Origin: Erysipelotrichaceae bacterium
GTDB taxonomy: Bacteria; Bacillota_I; Bacilli_A; Erysipelotrichales; Erysipelotrichaceae
NCBI GenBank assembly: GCA_017473335.1
Contig: JAFULN010000023.1
Coordinates: forward strand, 1 to 45,148
Length of the DNA stretch: 45,148 nt
Direction of reading: 5' to 3'
The position numbers were made by a program, and so were the translations under genes. Numbering within the stretch: position 1 is the stretch's first letter; each line of letters opens with the position of its first letter. Below the pieces are notes generated by a model. It searched no databases, was not told where the DNA came from, and saw only the letters and a program-made list of their open reading frames with translations. Shown here piece by piece: positions 15,657 to 23,620 of the stretch.

Positions 15657-15670
15657 TTTTAGGAGAGCGT

Positions 15671-16807
15671 ATGGAACAAAAAAAAGTGCTTCTAAATGAT
15701 AATTCGATTTTATATCGGTGTACGCAAAAATATTATGATCGTTATTTGGAGGAATATCAGCTAAGTGCTGGTCAGGTTCAGTTTCTTTTGATGATTTATG
15801 AACATGAAGGACTGAGTATGCAGCAGTTGGCGAAAAACGGTTCTTTTGACAAAGGAACAGTTAGTAAAGGTGTACAGAAGCTTGAGGAAAATGGATATAT
15901 TCGAATTGTATCTGATGTAAATGATAAACGCATCAAATGTCTTTATACGACAGATTCTGCTAAGGCTGTGATTGCGAAAATCTATGAAATTCGCAGGCAA
16001 TGGGGACAGCATATCACACAGGGACTGACTCCACAGGAAATTGAATTGTATGTTAAACTGCAGCATCATTTATCCGAGAATGCTCAGAAAGCTGCTGCTG
16101 TTGAAGAAGAAAAAATACGTTTCTTTGGACTACAGAAGCTTACACTGCTGGATTATCCTGGCAAGATGGCATGTACATTATTTACAGGGGGATGCAATTT
16201 CAGGTGTCCTTTCTGTCACAATGCGGATCTTGTCTTTCTAAGTGAAAATACTGTTGAGATTCCTCAGGATGAAATTATCAATTTTCTAAATAAACGAGGT
16301 AAGATACTGGAAGGTGTATGTATCACTGGAGGGGAACCTTTGCTTCATCCTGGTCTTGAAGGTGTTTTAAGACAAATCAAAAAGATGGGATATCTTGTTA
16401 AGCTGGATACCAATGGCAGTTTTCCTGATCCTCTTCGTTTTCTGATTGAAGAGGGTCTTGTGGATCATGTTGCAATGGATATCAAAAATGCTCCATCACG
16501 CTATGGCGAAACCGCTGGGATTGATTCATTGGATTTATCTAAAATTAATGAAAGTGTTCAGTACTTGATGGGAAGTCCGATATCCTATGAATTCAGATGC
16601 ACTGTTGTACAAGAGTTCCATGATGAAAAAAGCATGGAAGAGATGGCAGCGTGGCTGAAAGGGGCGGATGTGCTCTATCTGCAGCAGTTTGAAGATTCAG
16701 AAAGAGTCATCAAAAAAGGACTGCATGCTCACGACAAAGAGACACTAAAGAGATTTAGTGAAATCTTATCCAAAGAAATTCATCGTGTAGAAATACGCGG
16801 ATTATAG
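15671..16807 (+). CDS. nrdG: MarR domain fused to anaerobic RNR-activating radical SAM protein
   Basis: Fusion protein of 378 residues. Residues about 1-145 are a complete MarR-type winged helix (LSAGQVQFLLMIYEHEGLS, then FDKGTVSKGVQKLEENGYI and the wing VNDKRIKCLYTT). Residues about 155-378 are an NrdG-like radical SAM activase: RFFGLQKLTLLDYPGKMACTLFTGGCN, the CxxxCxxC iron-sulfur motif CNFRCPFC, the SAM-binding ITGGEP, and NGSFPDP. The activase normally starts at the segment equal to RFFGLQK, so the join is clean. NrdG makes the glycyl radical on NrdD, which is the next gene 19 bases on. The start at 15671 is set by AGGAG five bases before it; the longer frame to 15632 would run through the promoter. 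A fused DNA-binding domain could tie nrd transcription to the state of the Fe-S cluster. Confidence 0.93.
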   Translation: MEQKKVLLNDNSILYRCTQKYYDRYLEEYQLSAGQVQFLLMIYEHEGLSMQQLAKNGSFDKGTVSKGVQKLEENGYIRIVSDVNDKRIKCLYTTDSAKAVIAKIYEIRRQWGQHITQGLTPQEIELYVKLQHHLSENAQKAAAVEEEKIRFFGLQKLTLLDYPGKMACTLFTGGCNFRCPFCHNADLVFLSENTVEIPQDEIINFLNKRGKILEGVCITGGEPLLHPGLEGVLRQIKKMGYLVKLDTNGSFPDPLRFLIEEGLVDHVAMDIKNAPSRYGETAGIDSLDLSKINESVQYLMGSPISYEFRCTVVQEFHDEKSMEEMAAWLKGADVLYLQQFEDSERVIKKGLHAHDKETLKRFSEILSKEIHRVEIRGL

Positions 16808-16826
16808 AAATAAAGGGGTAGTCATT

Positions 16827-19199
16827 ATGTATCAGGTTATTAAGCGTGACGGTGCTGTCACAGAATTTAACATCAACAAAATTTCTGCAGCGATTCAGAA
16901 AGCATTTGATGCACAGGGAAAACAGTCGCATCCATCTATTATTGACATGCTGGCTTTGCGTGTTACTTCAGATTTTGAAAGTAAAATTCAGGATGGGAAA
17001 ATTGCTGTTGAAGATATTCAGGACTCAGTGGAATCTATTTTGATTCAGTCTGGTTATTCTGATGTTGCTAAGGCGTATATTTTATATCGTAAAAATCGTG
17101 AAAAAGTACGTAATATGAAGTCAACAATTCTTGACTATAAGGATCTTGTAGACTCTTATGTGAAGGCTACTGACTGGCGTGTTAAAGAGAATTCAACAGT
17201 GACTTATTCTGTAGGTGGTTTGATTCTCAGTAACTCTGGTGCTATTACTGCTAACTACTGGCTTTCTGAAATTTATGATCCTGAAGTAGCGAAAGCACAT
17301 CGTGATGGAGACATGCACATTCATGATTTAAGCATGCTGACAGGATATTGTGCAGGATGGTCATTGAAACAATTGATTCAGGAAGGCCTTGGCGGAGTGA
17401 ATGGTAAAATCACCTCAAAGCCAGCTAAGCATTTATCAGTTTTGTGCAATCAGATGGTAAACTTCTTAGGTATCATGCAGAATGAATGGGCTGGGGCTCA
17501 GGCGTTTTCTTCATTTGATACATATCTGGCACCATTTGTAAAAGTAGACAATCTGAGCTATGATCAGGTAAAAAAGTGTATTGAATCCTTTATCTTTGGT
17601 GTGAATACACCTAGTAGATGGGGAACACAGGCTCCATTCTCTAATATTACTTTAGACTGGACGGTTCCAGCTGACTTGGCAGAACTTCCTGCAATCGTTG
17701 GCGGAAAAGAAATGGATTTTAAATACAAAGATTGTAAGAAAGAAATGGATATGATCAACAGAGCATTCATTGAAACGATGATTGAAGGGGATGCTCATGG
17801 CCGAGGATTCCAGTATCCAATTCCTACATATTCCATTACACGTGATTTTGACTGGTCAGAAACTGAAAACAACAAGCTTTTGTTTGAAATGACAGCGAAA
17901 TATGGTACACCATACTTCTCAAACTATATTAATTCAGATATGGAACCAAGTGATGTACGAAGCATGTGCTGCCGTTTAAGACTTGATTTGCGTGAATTGC
18001 GCAGAAAGAGCGGTGGTTTCTTTGGAAGCGGAGAAAGTACAGGGTCAGTAGGTGTAGTTACAATCAATATGCCTAGAATTGCTTATTTGTCAAAGACTAA
18101 AGAAGAATTCTATCAGCGTTTGGACCGTTTAATGGATGTTGCTGCACGTTCATTGAAAGTTAAACGTGAAATTATTACAAAGCTATTGAATGAAGGTCTG
18201 TATCCATATACAAAGCGTTATTTAGGAACATTTGAAAATCATTTCTCTACACTGGGACTGATTGGAATGAATGAAGTTGGCTTGAATGCAAACTGGCTGA
18301 AAAAAGACTTAACGCATAAGGAAACACAGGAATTTGTCAAAGAAGTTCTGAATCATATGAGAGAACGCTTGGTCATTTATCAGGAAATGTATGGGGATCT
18401 TTATAACTTGGAAGCTACTCCTGCAGAATCTACAACATATCGTCTGGCAAAACATGATAAGAAGAAATATCCTGATATCATTACAGCAACTGAAGATGGC
18501 AATACACCATACTATACTAACAGTTCACATCTGCCTGTTGGCTATACTGAAGATATCTTTGAAGCATTGGATGTACAGGATGAACTGCAGACACTGTATA
18601 CATCAGGGACTGTATTCCATGCTTTCTTAGGTGAAAAACTTCCTGACTGGAAAGCTGCAGCTTCTTTGATACGTAAGATTGCGGAAAACTACAAGCTTCC
18701 ATATTACACTTTATCTCCAACGTATTCTATCTGTAAGACACACGGATATCTGATTGGTGAACATCCTGTTTGCCCTGTTTGTGGTGAAAGTGCAGAAGTA
18801 TGGAGCCGTATTACTGGCTATTATCGTCCTGTTCAAAACTGGAATGAAGGAAAAACTCAGGAATACAAGGAACGTAAAGTCTATGATATTGGACATTCTG
18901 TGCTCAAAGGAAAAGATGCAGCATCTTTAAAAGTAGATGTGAAAGAAGAACCAGTTGTTCAAACAGCAGAAAAACTTCTTTTGTTTACGACAAAAACATG
19001 TCCAAACTGCCCGATGGCAAAGAAGTTCTTAAATGATGCTGGTATTGTCTATGAAGTGGTTGATGCCAATGAAAACATTGAATTGACAAAACGCTTCTCT
19101 GTGATGCAGGCACCAACACTGATTGTTGCAGGGGATAAGGCATACGACAAATATGCTGGTGTTCCAAGTATCATCAAGTACGTTAACGATCATAAATAA
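16827..19199 (+). CDS. nrdD: Anaerobic (class III) ribonucleoside-triphosphate reductase with C-terminal glutaredoxin
   Basis: Oxygen-sensitive NrdD of 790 residues that makes dNTPs from NTPs. An ATP-cone domain fills about 1-95. The catalytic domain shows DGDMHIHDL, the active-site MCCRLRLDL, TGSVGVVTINMPR, the zinc-type region CKTHGYLIGEHPVCPVCG and the glycyl-radical motif RITGYYRPV. About 75 further residues (from near 715) form a glutaredoxin/NrdH-like domain with the redox motif CPNC (TTKTCPNCPMAKKFL) and cis-Pro region QAPTLIV. Such a fused redoxin can supply the electrons directly, where other class III enzymes use formate. AAAGGGGTAGTCATT precedes ATG 16827. It is cotranscribed with the MarR-NrdG fusion and ends at a terminator at 19202. 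Confidence 0.95.
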   Translation: MYQVIKRDGAVTEFNINKISAAIQKAFDAQGKQSHPSIIDMLALRVTSDFESKIQDGKIAVEDIQDSVESILIQSGYSDVAKAYILYRKNREKVRNMKSTILDYKDLVDSYVKATDWRVKENSTVTYSVGGLILSNSGAITANYWLSEIYDPEVAKAHRDGDMHIHDLSMLTGYCAGWSLKQLIQEGLGGVNGKITSKPAKHLSVLCNQMVNFLGIMQNEWAGAQAFSSFDTYLAPFVKVDNLSYDQVKKCIESFIFGVNTPSRWGTQAPFSNITLDWTVPADLAELPAIVGGKEMDFKYKDCKKEMDMINRAFIETMIEGDAHGRGFQYPIPTYSITRDFDWSETENNKLLFEMTAKYGTPYFSNYINSDMEPSDVRSMCCRLRLDLRELRRKSGGFFGSGESTGSVGVVTINMPRIAYLSKTKEEFYQRLDRLMDVAARSLKVKREIITKLLNEGLYPYTKRYLGTFENHFSTLGLIGMNEVGLNANWLKKDLTHKETQEFVKEVLNHMRERLVIYQEMYGDLYNLEATPAESTTYRLAKHDKKKYPDIITATEDGNTPYYTNSSHLPVGYTEDIFEALDVQDELQTLYTSGTVFHAFLGEKLPDWKAAASLIRKIAENYKLPYYTLSPTYSICKTHGYLIGEHPVCPVCGESAEVWSRITGYYRPVQNWNEGKTQEYKERKVYDIGHSVLKGKDAASLKVDVKEEPVVQTAEKLLLFTTKTCPNCPMAKKFLNDAGIVYEVVDANENIELTKRFSVMQAPTLIVAGDKAYDKYAGVPSIIKYVNDHK

Positions 19200-19201
19200 A
19201 G

Positions 19202-19228
19202 AAAAGGTACGAAAAGTACCTTTTTTTG
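19202..19228. terminator. Intrinsic terminator of nrdD
   Basis: Perfect 9-bp stem AAAAGGTAC / GTACCTTTT with a 5-base loop and a T-run. A-rich on the other side, so it may also serve the convergent gene ending at 19230. Confidence 0.9.
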
Positions 19229-19229
19229 A

Positions 19230-20219
19230 CTATTGAATGAGGACGGGCTGTATTTTTAACAGTTTTTCTTTTGTTTTTTCATCCGCAAAGGATGCTTCAA
19301 TGGCATAGTTGTTCATCAAGACAATGTCTTCATCAGTCAGTCCCATCTTTCGTACCAGTTCATATTCAAATTCAAGATTAGTATCAAGAACGGTTAGATT
19401 ATCCGTATTGATGGTGACTTTGGCTCCTTTTTTAAACAGTACGGCAAGAGGATGATGTTCATCGCCAGTTAAATGATAGTCATAGGAAAGGGAGCTGTCA
19501 GGACACATTTCAAGCGTTACACCTTTTTCGATGACAGCTTGAGTCAATGCGTCAATCTGTGCTGCCTGATACCCATGGCCTATACGTGTTGTCCCATATT
19601 TTAGTGCTTCTTCTACCGTAAATTCAGAATGGGTGGTTGCTGGAATCCCCAGTTCTTTTGCCAGTTCAAACAAATCACTGTATTCACTCATTCTTTCTTC
19701 ATAGCCCGCCATATCAATGGCACAGACACCATGATTCAAGTATTCTTTGGCTAAAACAATCGTTTCTATGTTTTCTTTATGATTATCATTTGGATCACAG
19801 TGATTCATTGTACATAAAATGAGGTTTGCCTTCAGTGTTTTACAGCTGCTTAATCCCTGATGCAGACCTTCAATCACAGCTTCAACCACTTCTTTTTGTG
19901 TGAGACCATTTCTTAAATGATACTGAGGGGCAAATCGAAGTTCTGCATAAATCAGTCCTTCTTTTTCCAAGCGTTCAACAAGTTCTTTTGTAACTCTAGT
20001 TAATCCTTCTTTATTTTGCATGATTCGAAGTGCAGGTTCAAAAGTTAAAAAATCAGGATCATATTCACCTTCAGAAATCATCATTGAATTTCTTATATCA
20101 TCCAGCGTCATTGTGCATTCAGGTTTAATCTTATATTTTCTTGAGAGTTCATAGACAGTTTCTGGACGAACTGAACCATCAATGTGAAGATGTAAATCGA
20201 TTTTATTACGTATTTTCAT
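19230..20219 (-). CDS. add: Adenosine deaminase-like enzyme
   Basis: Metal-dependent deaminase-like protein of 329 residues. Family marks are the N-terminal HxH (KIDLHLHIDGSVRPETV), TRIGHG, EMCPDSS and VTINTDN. These match adenosine deaminases, which convert adenosine to inosine. The key HAGE loop is altered: TTHSEFTVEEALKYG is five residues shorter than usual, with Glu two rather than three positions after His, so the catalytic Glu geometry may differ. It could be a true Add, or a relative that acts on another 6-aminopurine. GGAG lies seven bases before the ATG at 20219; the longer frame to 20339 has no good start. It is monocistronic on the minus strand. Confidence 0.8.
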   Translation of the reverse strand: MKIRNKIDLHLHIDGSVRPETVYELSRKYKIKPECTMTLDDIRNSMMISEGEYDPDFLTFEPALRIMQNKEGLTRVTKELVERLEKEGLIYAELRFAPQYHLRNGLTQKEVVEAVIEGLHQGLSSCKTLKANLILCTMNHCDPNDNHKENIETIVLAKEYLNHGVCAIDMAGYEERMSEYSDLFELAKELGIPATTHSEFTVEEALKYGTTRIGHGYQAAQIDALTQAVIEKGVTLEMCPDSSLSYDYHLTGDEHHPLAVLFKKGAKVTINTDNLTVLDTNLEFEYELVRKMGLTDEDIVLMNNYAIEASFADEKTKEKLLKIQPVLIQ

Positions 20220-20341
20220 AATGAATCTCCAATCCGTTTTTTCTATTATATCAAAATAATAAAAACGAAGTAAATGCAACACTGGTCTTTGTGAAAAGAT
20301 ATCTTTAGTGTGTATCGTGTACATAAATTTGATTGGCACGT

Positions 20342-20377
20342 AAAAAAAAGCTATCAGAAAGAATGATTCTGACAGCT
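20342..20377 (-). terminator. Intrinsic terminator of the TetR gene
   Basis: On the minus strand AGCTGTCAGAA and TTCTGATAGCT form an 11-bp stem with one G-U pair, followed by eight T. It lies just after the TetR stop at 20380. Confidence 0.9.
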
Positions 20378-20379
20378 AT

Positions 20380-20994
20380 TTAATAAACTTCACATTCAGC
20401 AACAACACTTTGAGTTTGTGAAATCAGCTGCTGTTTCGTAATAGTATACTGATTAACAGATGTTTTGATTTGTTCAGGCATGGATTCAAACAGAAGATTA
20501 CAGAATTGTTCAGCAGGGATTGGAGTGCTGGATTTTATCCATTCGTGGATTTTTAAAGTCATTCCAATACAGTAAAACTCCAGCTGAAATTGCACTGTTT
20601 CATTTAGGGGTCCATTCAATTCACTTTTAAGAATATAGTCATAGGCATTAAACATATGCTGATGAATAAGTTGAAGAAACTGATTTTCAGAAGATGAATA
20701 GTACAGGTTTCTATAGAAGTTTTTTTCTTTTTCGATCATTGTTAGCCAGTCTTTAGAGATGGATTTCCATGTCAGTGTGTCTTGATTCTTAAAATCAGGA
20801 TGTGTGACGATATTCAGATAGTCCTGAATATGAATCCATTTAGCCAGTTCATATTTATCGACAAAATGATGATAGAAAATTTGACGAGTTAGATTGGCTT
20901 TCTTTGTGATTTCTGTGACAGTGACATTATCCAACGGCTTTGATGCACAGATTTCTTTTAAGGCAATAGCGAGATTTTTCTTATTGGTATTCAT
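20380..20994 (-). CDS. TetR-family regulator (DhaS-like)
   Basis: Regulator of 204 residues. The N-terminal helix-turn-helix (about 5-50) has LAIALKEICASKPLDNVTVTEITKKANLTRQIFYHHF, the classic TetR recognition-helix pattern ending in Y-H-H-F. The C-terminal helical domain, with YRNLYYSSSENQFLQLI, resembles the DhaS-type TetR_C domain found in many Firmicutes. It diverges from a short-chain dehydrogenase starting 100 bases away, with an inverted repeat in the gap, so it very likely controls that gene and itself. The ligand is unknown. Confidence 0.88.
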   Translation of the reverse strand: MNTNKKNLAIALKEICASKPLDNVTVTEITKKANLTRQIFYHHFVDKYELAKWIHIQDYLNIVTHPDFKNQDTLTWKSISKDWLTMIEKEKNFYRNLYYSSSENQFLQLIHQHMFNAYDYILKSELNGPLNETVQFQLEFYCIGMTLKIHEWIKSSTPIPAEQFCNLLFESMPEQIKTSVNQYTITKQQLISQTQSVVAECEVY

Positions 20995-21001
20995 ATAGAT
21001 T

Positions 21002-21057
21002 ATGTTGTCACTTTGCTAAATGTGCAACTTTTCACAACATCCTTTCTTCACTATAAT
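21002..21057 (+). promoter_or_regulatory. SDR promoter with inverted repeat
   Basis: TTTTCA (21029-21034), a 17-base spacer and TATAAT (21052-21057) serve the dehydrogenase at 21094. ATGTTGT (21002-21008) and ACAACAT (21034-21040) form a 7-bp inverted repeat with a 25-base spacer; the right arm overlaps the -35 box. It is a candidate operator for the divergent TetR protein. Confidence 0.6.
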
Positions 21058-21093
21058 AATACCATGAATTTTAATTCATAAGAGGAGAAGAAA

Positions 21094-21864
21094 ATGAAAA
21101 AAGATTATTTTGATTTAACTGGAAAAGTTGCACTGATTACAGGTGCTTCTTCAGGTCTTGGTGTTCAGTTTGCGAAAGCTTTAGCTAATCAGGGTGCAGA
21201 TATTGCAATTTGTGCAAGACGTATTGAAAAGCTGGAAGAAACTAAGAAAGTCATTGAAGCCATGGGTGTAAAGTGCTATGTGCATGCATGTGATGTGACC
21301 GTTGTTGAACAGATCAATGAAACAGTAAAAGATGTCATTGAACATTATGGCAAGATAGATATTTTAGTGAACAATGCAGGATTAGGATGGACTGCACCAG
21401 CAGAATCTACATCAGAACAGCTGTGGTCAACGATGATTAAAACGAATATTGATGGTGTATTCTATTTTGCAAGAGAAGTAGGTCGCCACATGCTGGAAAG
21501 AGGTTATGGAAAGATTATTAACATTGGTTCTATTCATTCAACAGTTGTGATGAATGGTATGCCATTGTCTGCTTATGCAACAACAAAGGGTGCTGTTGAA
21601 ATGATGACAAAGGCACTTGCTTCTGAATGGGCAAAGAAGGGTATTACAGTCAATGCGATTGGGCCTGCTTACTTTGCGAGTGAAATGACTGGTGATATCG
21701 GAAACAATGAACAGTTTGCACCACTGATTGCAGCATATTGTCCAATGGGAAGAGTTGGTCAGGAAGGTGAACTGGATGGTGCATTGATTTACTTTGCATC
21801 TGATGCATCAAGCTACACAACTGGTCAGCTTTTGACAGTTGATGGGGGCTGGACAACAATCTAA
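21094..21864 (+). CDS. Short-chain dehydrogenase/reductase
   Basis: Classical SDR of 256 residues. It shows the NAD(P)-binding TGASSGLG (about 17-24), the NNAG motif, the catalytic Ser in GSIHS and YATTK (Tyr and Lys of the active site), plus the C-terminal LLTVDGG. The CARR after the second strand has Arg residues that favour NADP(H). It resembles gluconate 5-dehydrogenase, hydroxysteroid dehydrogenases and FabG-like reductases; the exact substrate cannot be told. AAGAGGAGAAGAAA precedes ATG 21094. The divergent TetR regulator suggests substrate-induced expression, as expected for a catabolic or detoxifying dehydrogenase. Given the other enone and steroid-type reductases in the window, a hydroxysteroid substrate is possible, but unproven. 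Confidence 0.9.
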   Translation: MKKDYFDLTGKVALITGASSGLGVQFAKALANQGADIAICARRIEKLEETKKVIEAMGVKCYVHACDVTVVEQINETVKDVIEHYGKIDILVNNAGLGWTAPAESTSEQLWSTMIKTNIDGVFYFAREVGRHMLERGYGKIINIGSIHSTVVMNGMPLSAYATTKGAVEMMTKALASEWAKKGITVNAIGPAYFASEMTGDIGNNEQFAPLIAAYCPMGRVGQEGELDGALIYFASDASSYTTGQLLTVDGGWTTI

Positions 21865-21871
21865 ACAGACA

Positions 21872-21897
21872 AAAAGCACTTTTTTACAAGTGCTTTT
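21872..21897. terminator. Bidirectional terminator
   Basis: Perfect 10-bp stem AAAAGCACTT (21872-21881) / AAGTGCTTTT (21888-21897) between the convergent SDR and NIF3-like genes. Confidence 0.9.
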
Positions 21898-21898
21898 C

Positions 21899-22744
21899 TT
21901 ATTTTACAAAGGTAAACATATCAGTACATGGTATAAATGTCATTTTGACATCAATGTTGAGTACTTCTGGTAAATATTTAAGCATGTATTTCATTCCTGG
22001 TTCTTCAGAGTTGAAATGACCTAATGCGATGATTGTCTTTGGAAGATGTGACATGGTTGAATCCCTGACATATTCTGCAACTGTATAGTCTGTACATTCA
22101 AGTACAACAAGTGTATCAATATTTTCTTTTTCCATCGTTTCCAGAATTTGATTGTCAATGCGACCATCAATGTGTCCTGGAATCCAAACTTTCTTCACTG
22201 GAGAATCTAAAGATCCAATAATTTTGACACCATTCAAGTTTAATTTCTGTTTCAGCATGTGTCCAAATTCATGAACTGTTGTTTCTGGAAATTCAAACAA
22301 GACAGGCCTATGAATGTCACCTATCAGATAGTTTGTCCATCCTAATTCTTCCATCACACCATAAAAGATTCCATCAGTATACGTTCCATCTTTTAAAGGA
22401 ATACCAGAATGAATATAGTCATGATTTCTCCATACACAGATATTTCCTTCATCTAGAAGTGCTTTTTTGTACTGAAAAGTCTTGTTGTCTTTTAACCAGT
22501 CAGTATGATCACCATGATTCCAGAACAGTGCTTCATGGACGATGATGAAGTTTGCGCCTAGTTGAATGGCTTTGTGAATCACTTCAACAGATGCATAGCA
22601 GGTTGTTACGATTCCTGTGATTTCCTGATTTGGATTACCATATAAAATCTTATCTCTTGTTTTAAAGTCATCAATTGGCTTTCCATCAAAGCCAATCCCT
22701 TTGCAGTAATCTTTCATGATTTGAATTGCATCTTTTATTAACAT
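21899..22744 (-). CDS. NIF3-like (DUF34) dinuclear metal-centre protein
   Basis: Protein of 281 residues of the NIF3/DUF34 type. The metal ligands are visible as IVHEALFWNHGDHTD (early His pair) and ALGHFNSEEPGMKYM (late His and Glu), in the spacing of the family. The central part (about 90-190) is the usual insert region. The start at 22744 has GGGGTG five bases before it; an upstream extension to 22849 would overlap the next gene. The function of this widespread family is still unsettled (metal insertion or GTP-cyclohydrolase-like roles have been proposed). It lies downstream of the hemolysin III gene on the same strand, 41 bases on, so the two may be one transcript. Confidence 0.85.
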   Translation of the reverse strand: MLIKDAIQIMKDYCKGIGFDGKPIDDFKTRDKILYGNPNQEITGIVTTCYASVEVIHKAIQLGANFIIVHEALFWNHGDHTDWLKDNKTFQYKKALLDEGNICVWRNHDYIHSGIPLKDGTYTDGIFYGVMEELGWTNYLIGDIHRPVLFEFPETTVHEFGHMLKQKLNLNGVKIIGSLDSPVKKVWIPGHIDGRIDNQILETMEKENIDTLVVLECTDYTVAEYVRDSTMSHLPKTIIALGHFNSEEPGMKYMLKYLPEVLNIDVKMTFIPCTDMFTFVK

Positions 22745-22785
22745 GTGCTCACCCCACTGATTCTTCATATCAAGTATATCAGTTT

Positions 22786-23454
22786 TTAAATGAAGAATAC
22801 AATTGCAATGTAATGAAAGATGGTTGCTAGAACAATAAACAAATGCCATATACCATGTGCATATTTCAAATCATGTTTTGCATAGAAAAATGCTCCAATG
22901 GAATACATGATTCCTCCTGTAACAATAAAGATAAGAAATAATGGAGAAGATTTGGCGACAAGAGAAGGAATAAAAATCAAAGCAGTCCATCCCATCACAA
23001 GATAAATCGTCAAAGATAGCTTTGGCATGCTTCTGGTAGAAATCGACTTATATAAAATCCCGATAAGTACCATTGTCCATTGAATTATGAGGATAAGAAG
23101 TCCTTGCCATCCTTTGATTAAAGAAAGAGCAACAGGAGTGTAGCTTCCTGCAATTGCAAGGTAAATACAAATATGGTCTAAGATGCGGAAAATTGCTTTG
23201 TGTGGACTCTCATAGCTCATGCAGTGATAAAGTGTGCTTGAAATGTACATTAAAAATAGGCATAAAATAAAAATGCTGACACCAACGGCTTTTGTAATGC
23301 CAGAAGTAGCATAGGCATAAACTGCACTAAAGGGTAAAAGAAGAAGCATAATGATGGACATTACACCATGTGTAATACTGTTAAACACTTCTTCGCCAAA
23401 GGATAATTTTAAAGTTCCCTGCATGATTTTCTTGATGCGTGATACAGATTCCAT
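22786..23454 (-). CDS. Hemolysin III / TrhA (PAQR-type) membrane protein
   Basis: Seven-helix membrane protein of 222 residues. It shows the family signatures FGEEVFNSITHGVMS, LYHCM with the conserved Ser/His region (SSTLYHCM), GSYTPVAL and the C-terminal KYAHGIWHLFIVLATIFHYIA, whose His residues are zinc ligands in PAQR proteins. Bacterial members are linked to membrane fluidity and lipid homeostasis; the old name hemolysin is historical. GGAGG lies six bases before ATG 23454, which is preferred over the TTG at 23460. A promoter and a 9-bp palindrome lie upstream. The NIF3-like gene follows. Confidence 0.93.
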   Translation of the reverse strand: MESVSRIKKIMQGTLKLSFGEEVFNSITHGVMSIIMLLLLPFSAVYAYATSGITKAVGVSIFILCLFLMYISSTLYHCMSYESPHKAIFRILDHICIYLAIAGSYTPVALSLIKGWQGLLILIIQWTMVLIGILYKSISTRSMPKLSLTIYLVMGWTALIFIPSLVAKSSPLFLIFIVTGGIMYSIGAFFYAKHDLKYAHGIWHLFIVLATIFHYIAIVFFI

Positions 23455-23474
23455 AATCAACCTCCATAACCTGT

Positions 23475-23532
23475 CATCTAGTTATTAAAACTAGATGCAA
23501 ACCTATTATATCATTCTATATGATGGTTTCAA
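23475..23532 (-). promoter_or_regulatory. Promoter and palindromic operator of hemolysin III
   Basis: On the minus strand TTGAAA (23532-23527), a 16-base spacer and TATAAT (23510-23505) make a near-consensus promoter. Directly downstream, spanning the likely start of transcription, is a perfect 9-bp inverted repeat (CATCTAGTT at 23475-23483, AACTAGATG at 23489-23497). The position is that of a repressor operator or a 5' mRNA hairpin. Confidence 0.65.
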
Positions 23533-23590
23533 TGAATTCATTGTGAAGAAATGATGAAAAGAAACACACATACAGATAAGCAGGATAAGT

Positions 23591-23620
23591 TAAAATACAG
23601 CCATTTCTGGCTGTATTTTA
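23591..23620. terminator. Terminator of the MerR gene
   Basis: Perfect 13-bp stem TAAAATACAGCCA / TGGCTGTATTTTA with a 4-base loop. It overlaps the stop of the minus-strand MerR gene. Confidence 0.85.

Noticed and set aside
15632-15670. Longer start of the MarR-NrdG fusion
   Set aside because: The extra 13 codons run from the -10 box through the palindrome, and a good Shine-Dalgarno sequence precedes ATG 15671.
20220-20339. N-terminal extension of the adenosine-deaminase-like gene
   Set aside because: The added 40 residues match nothing in the family, and the internal ATG 20219 has GGAG at proper distance.
22745-22849. N-terminal extension of the NIF3-like gene
   Set aside because: It would overlap the hemolysin III gene, and ATG 22744 has its own ribosome binding site.
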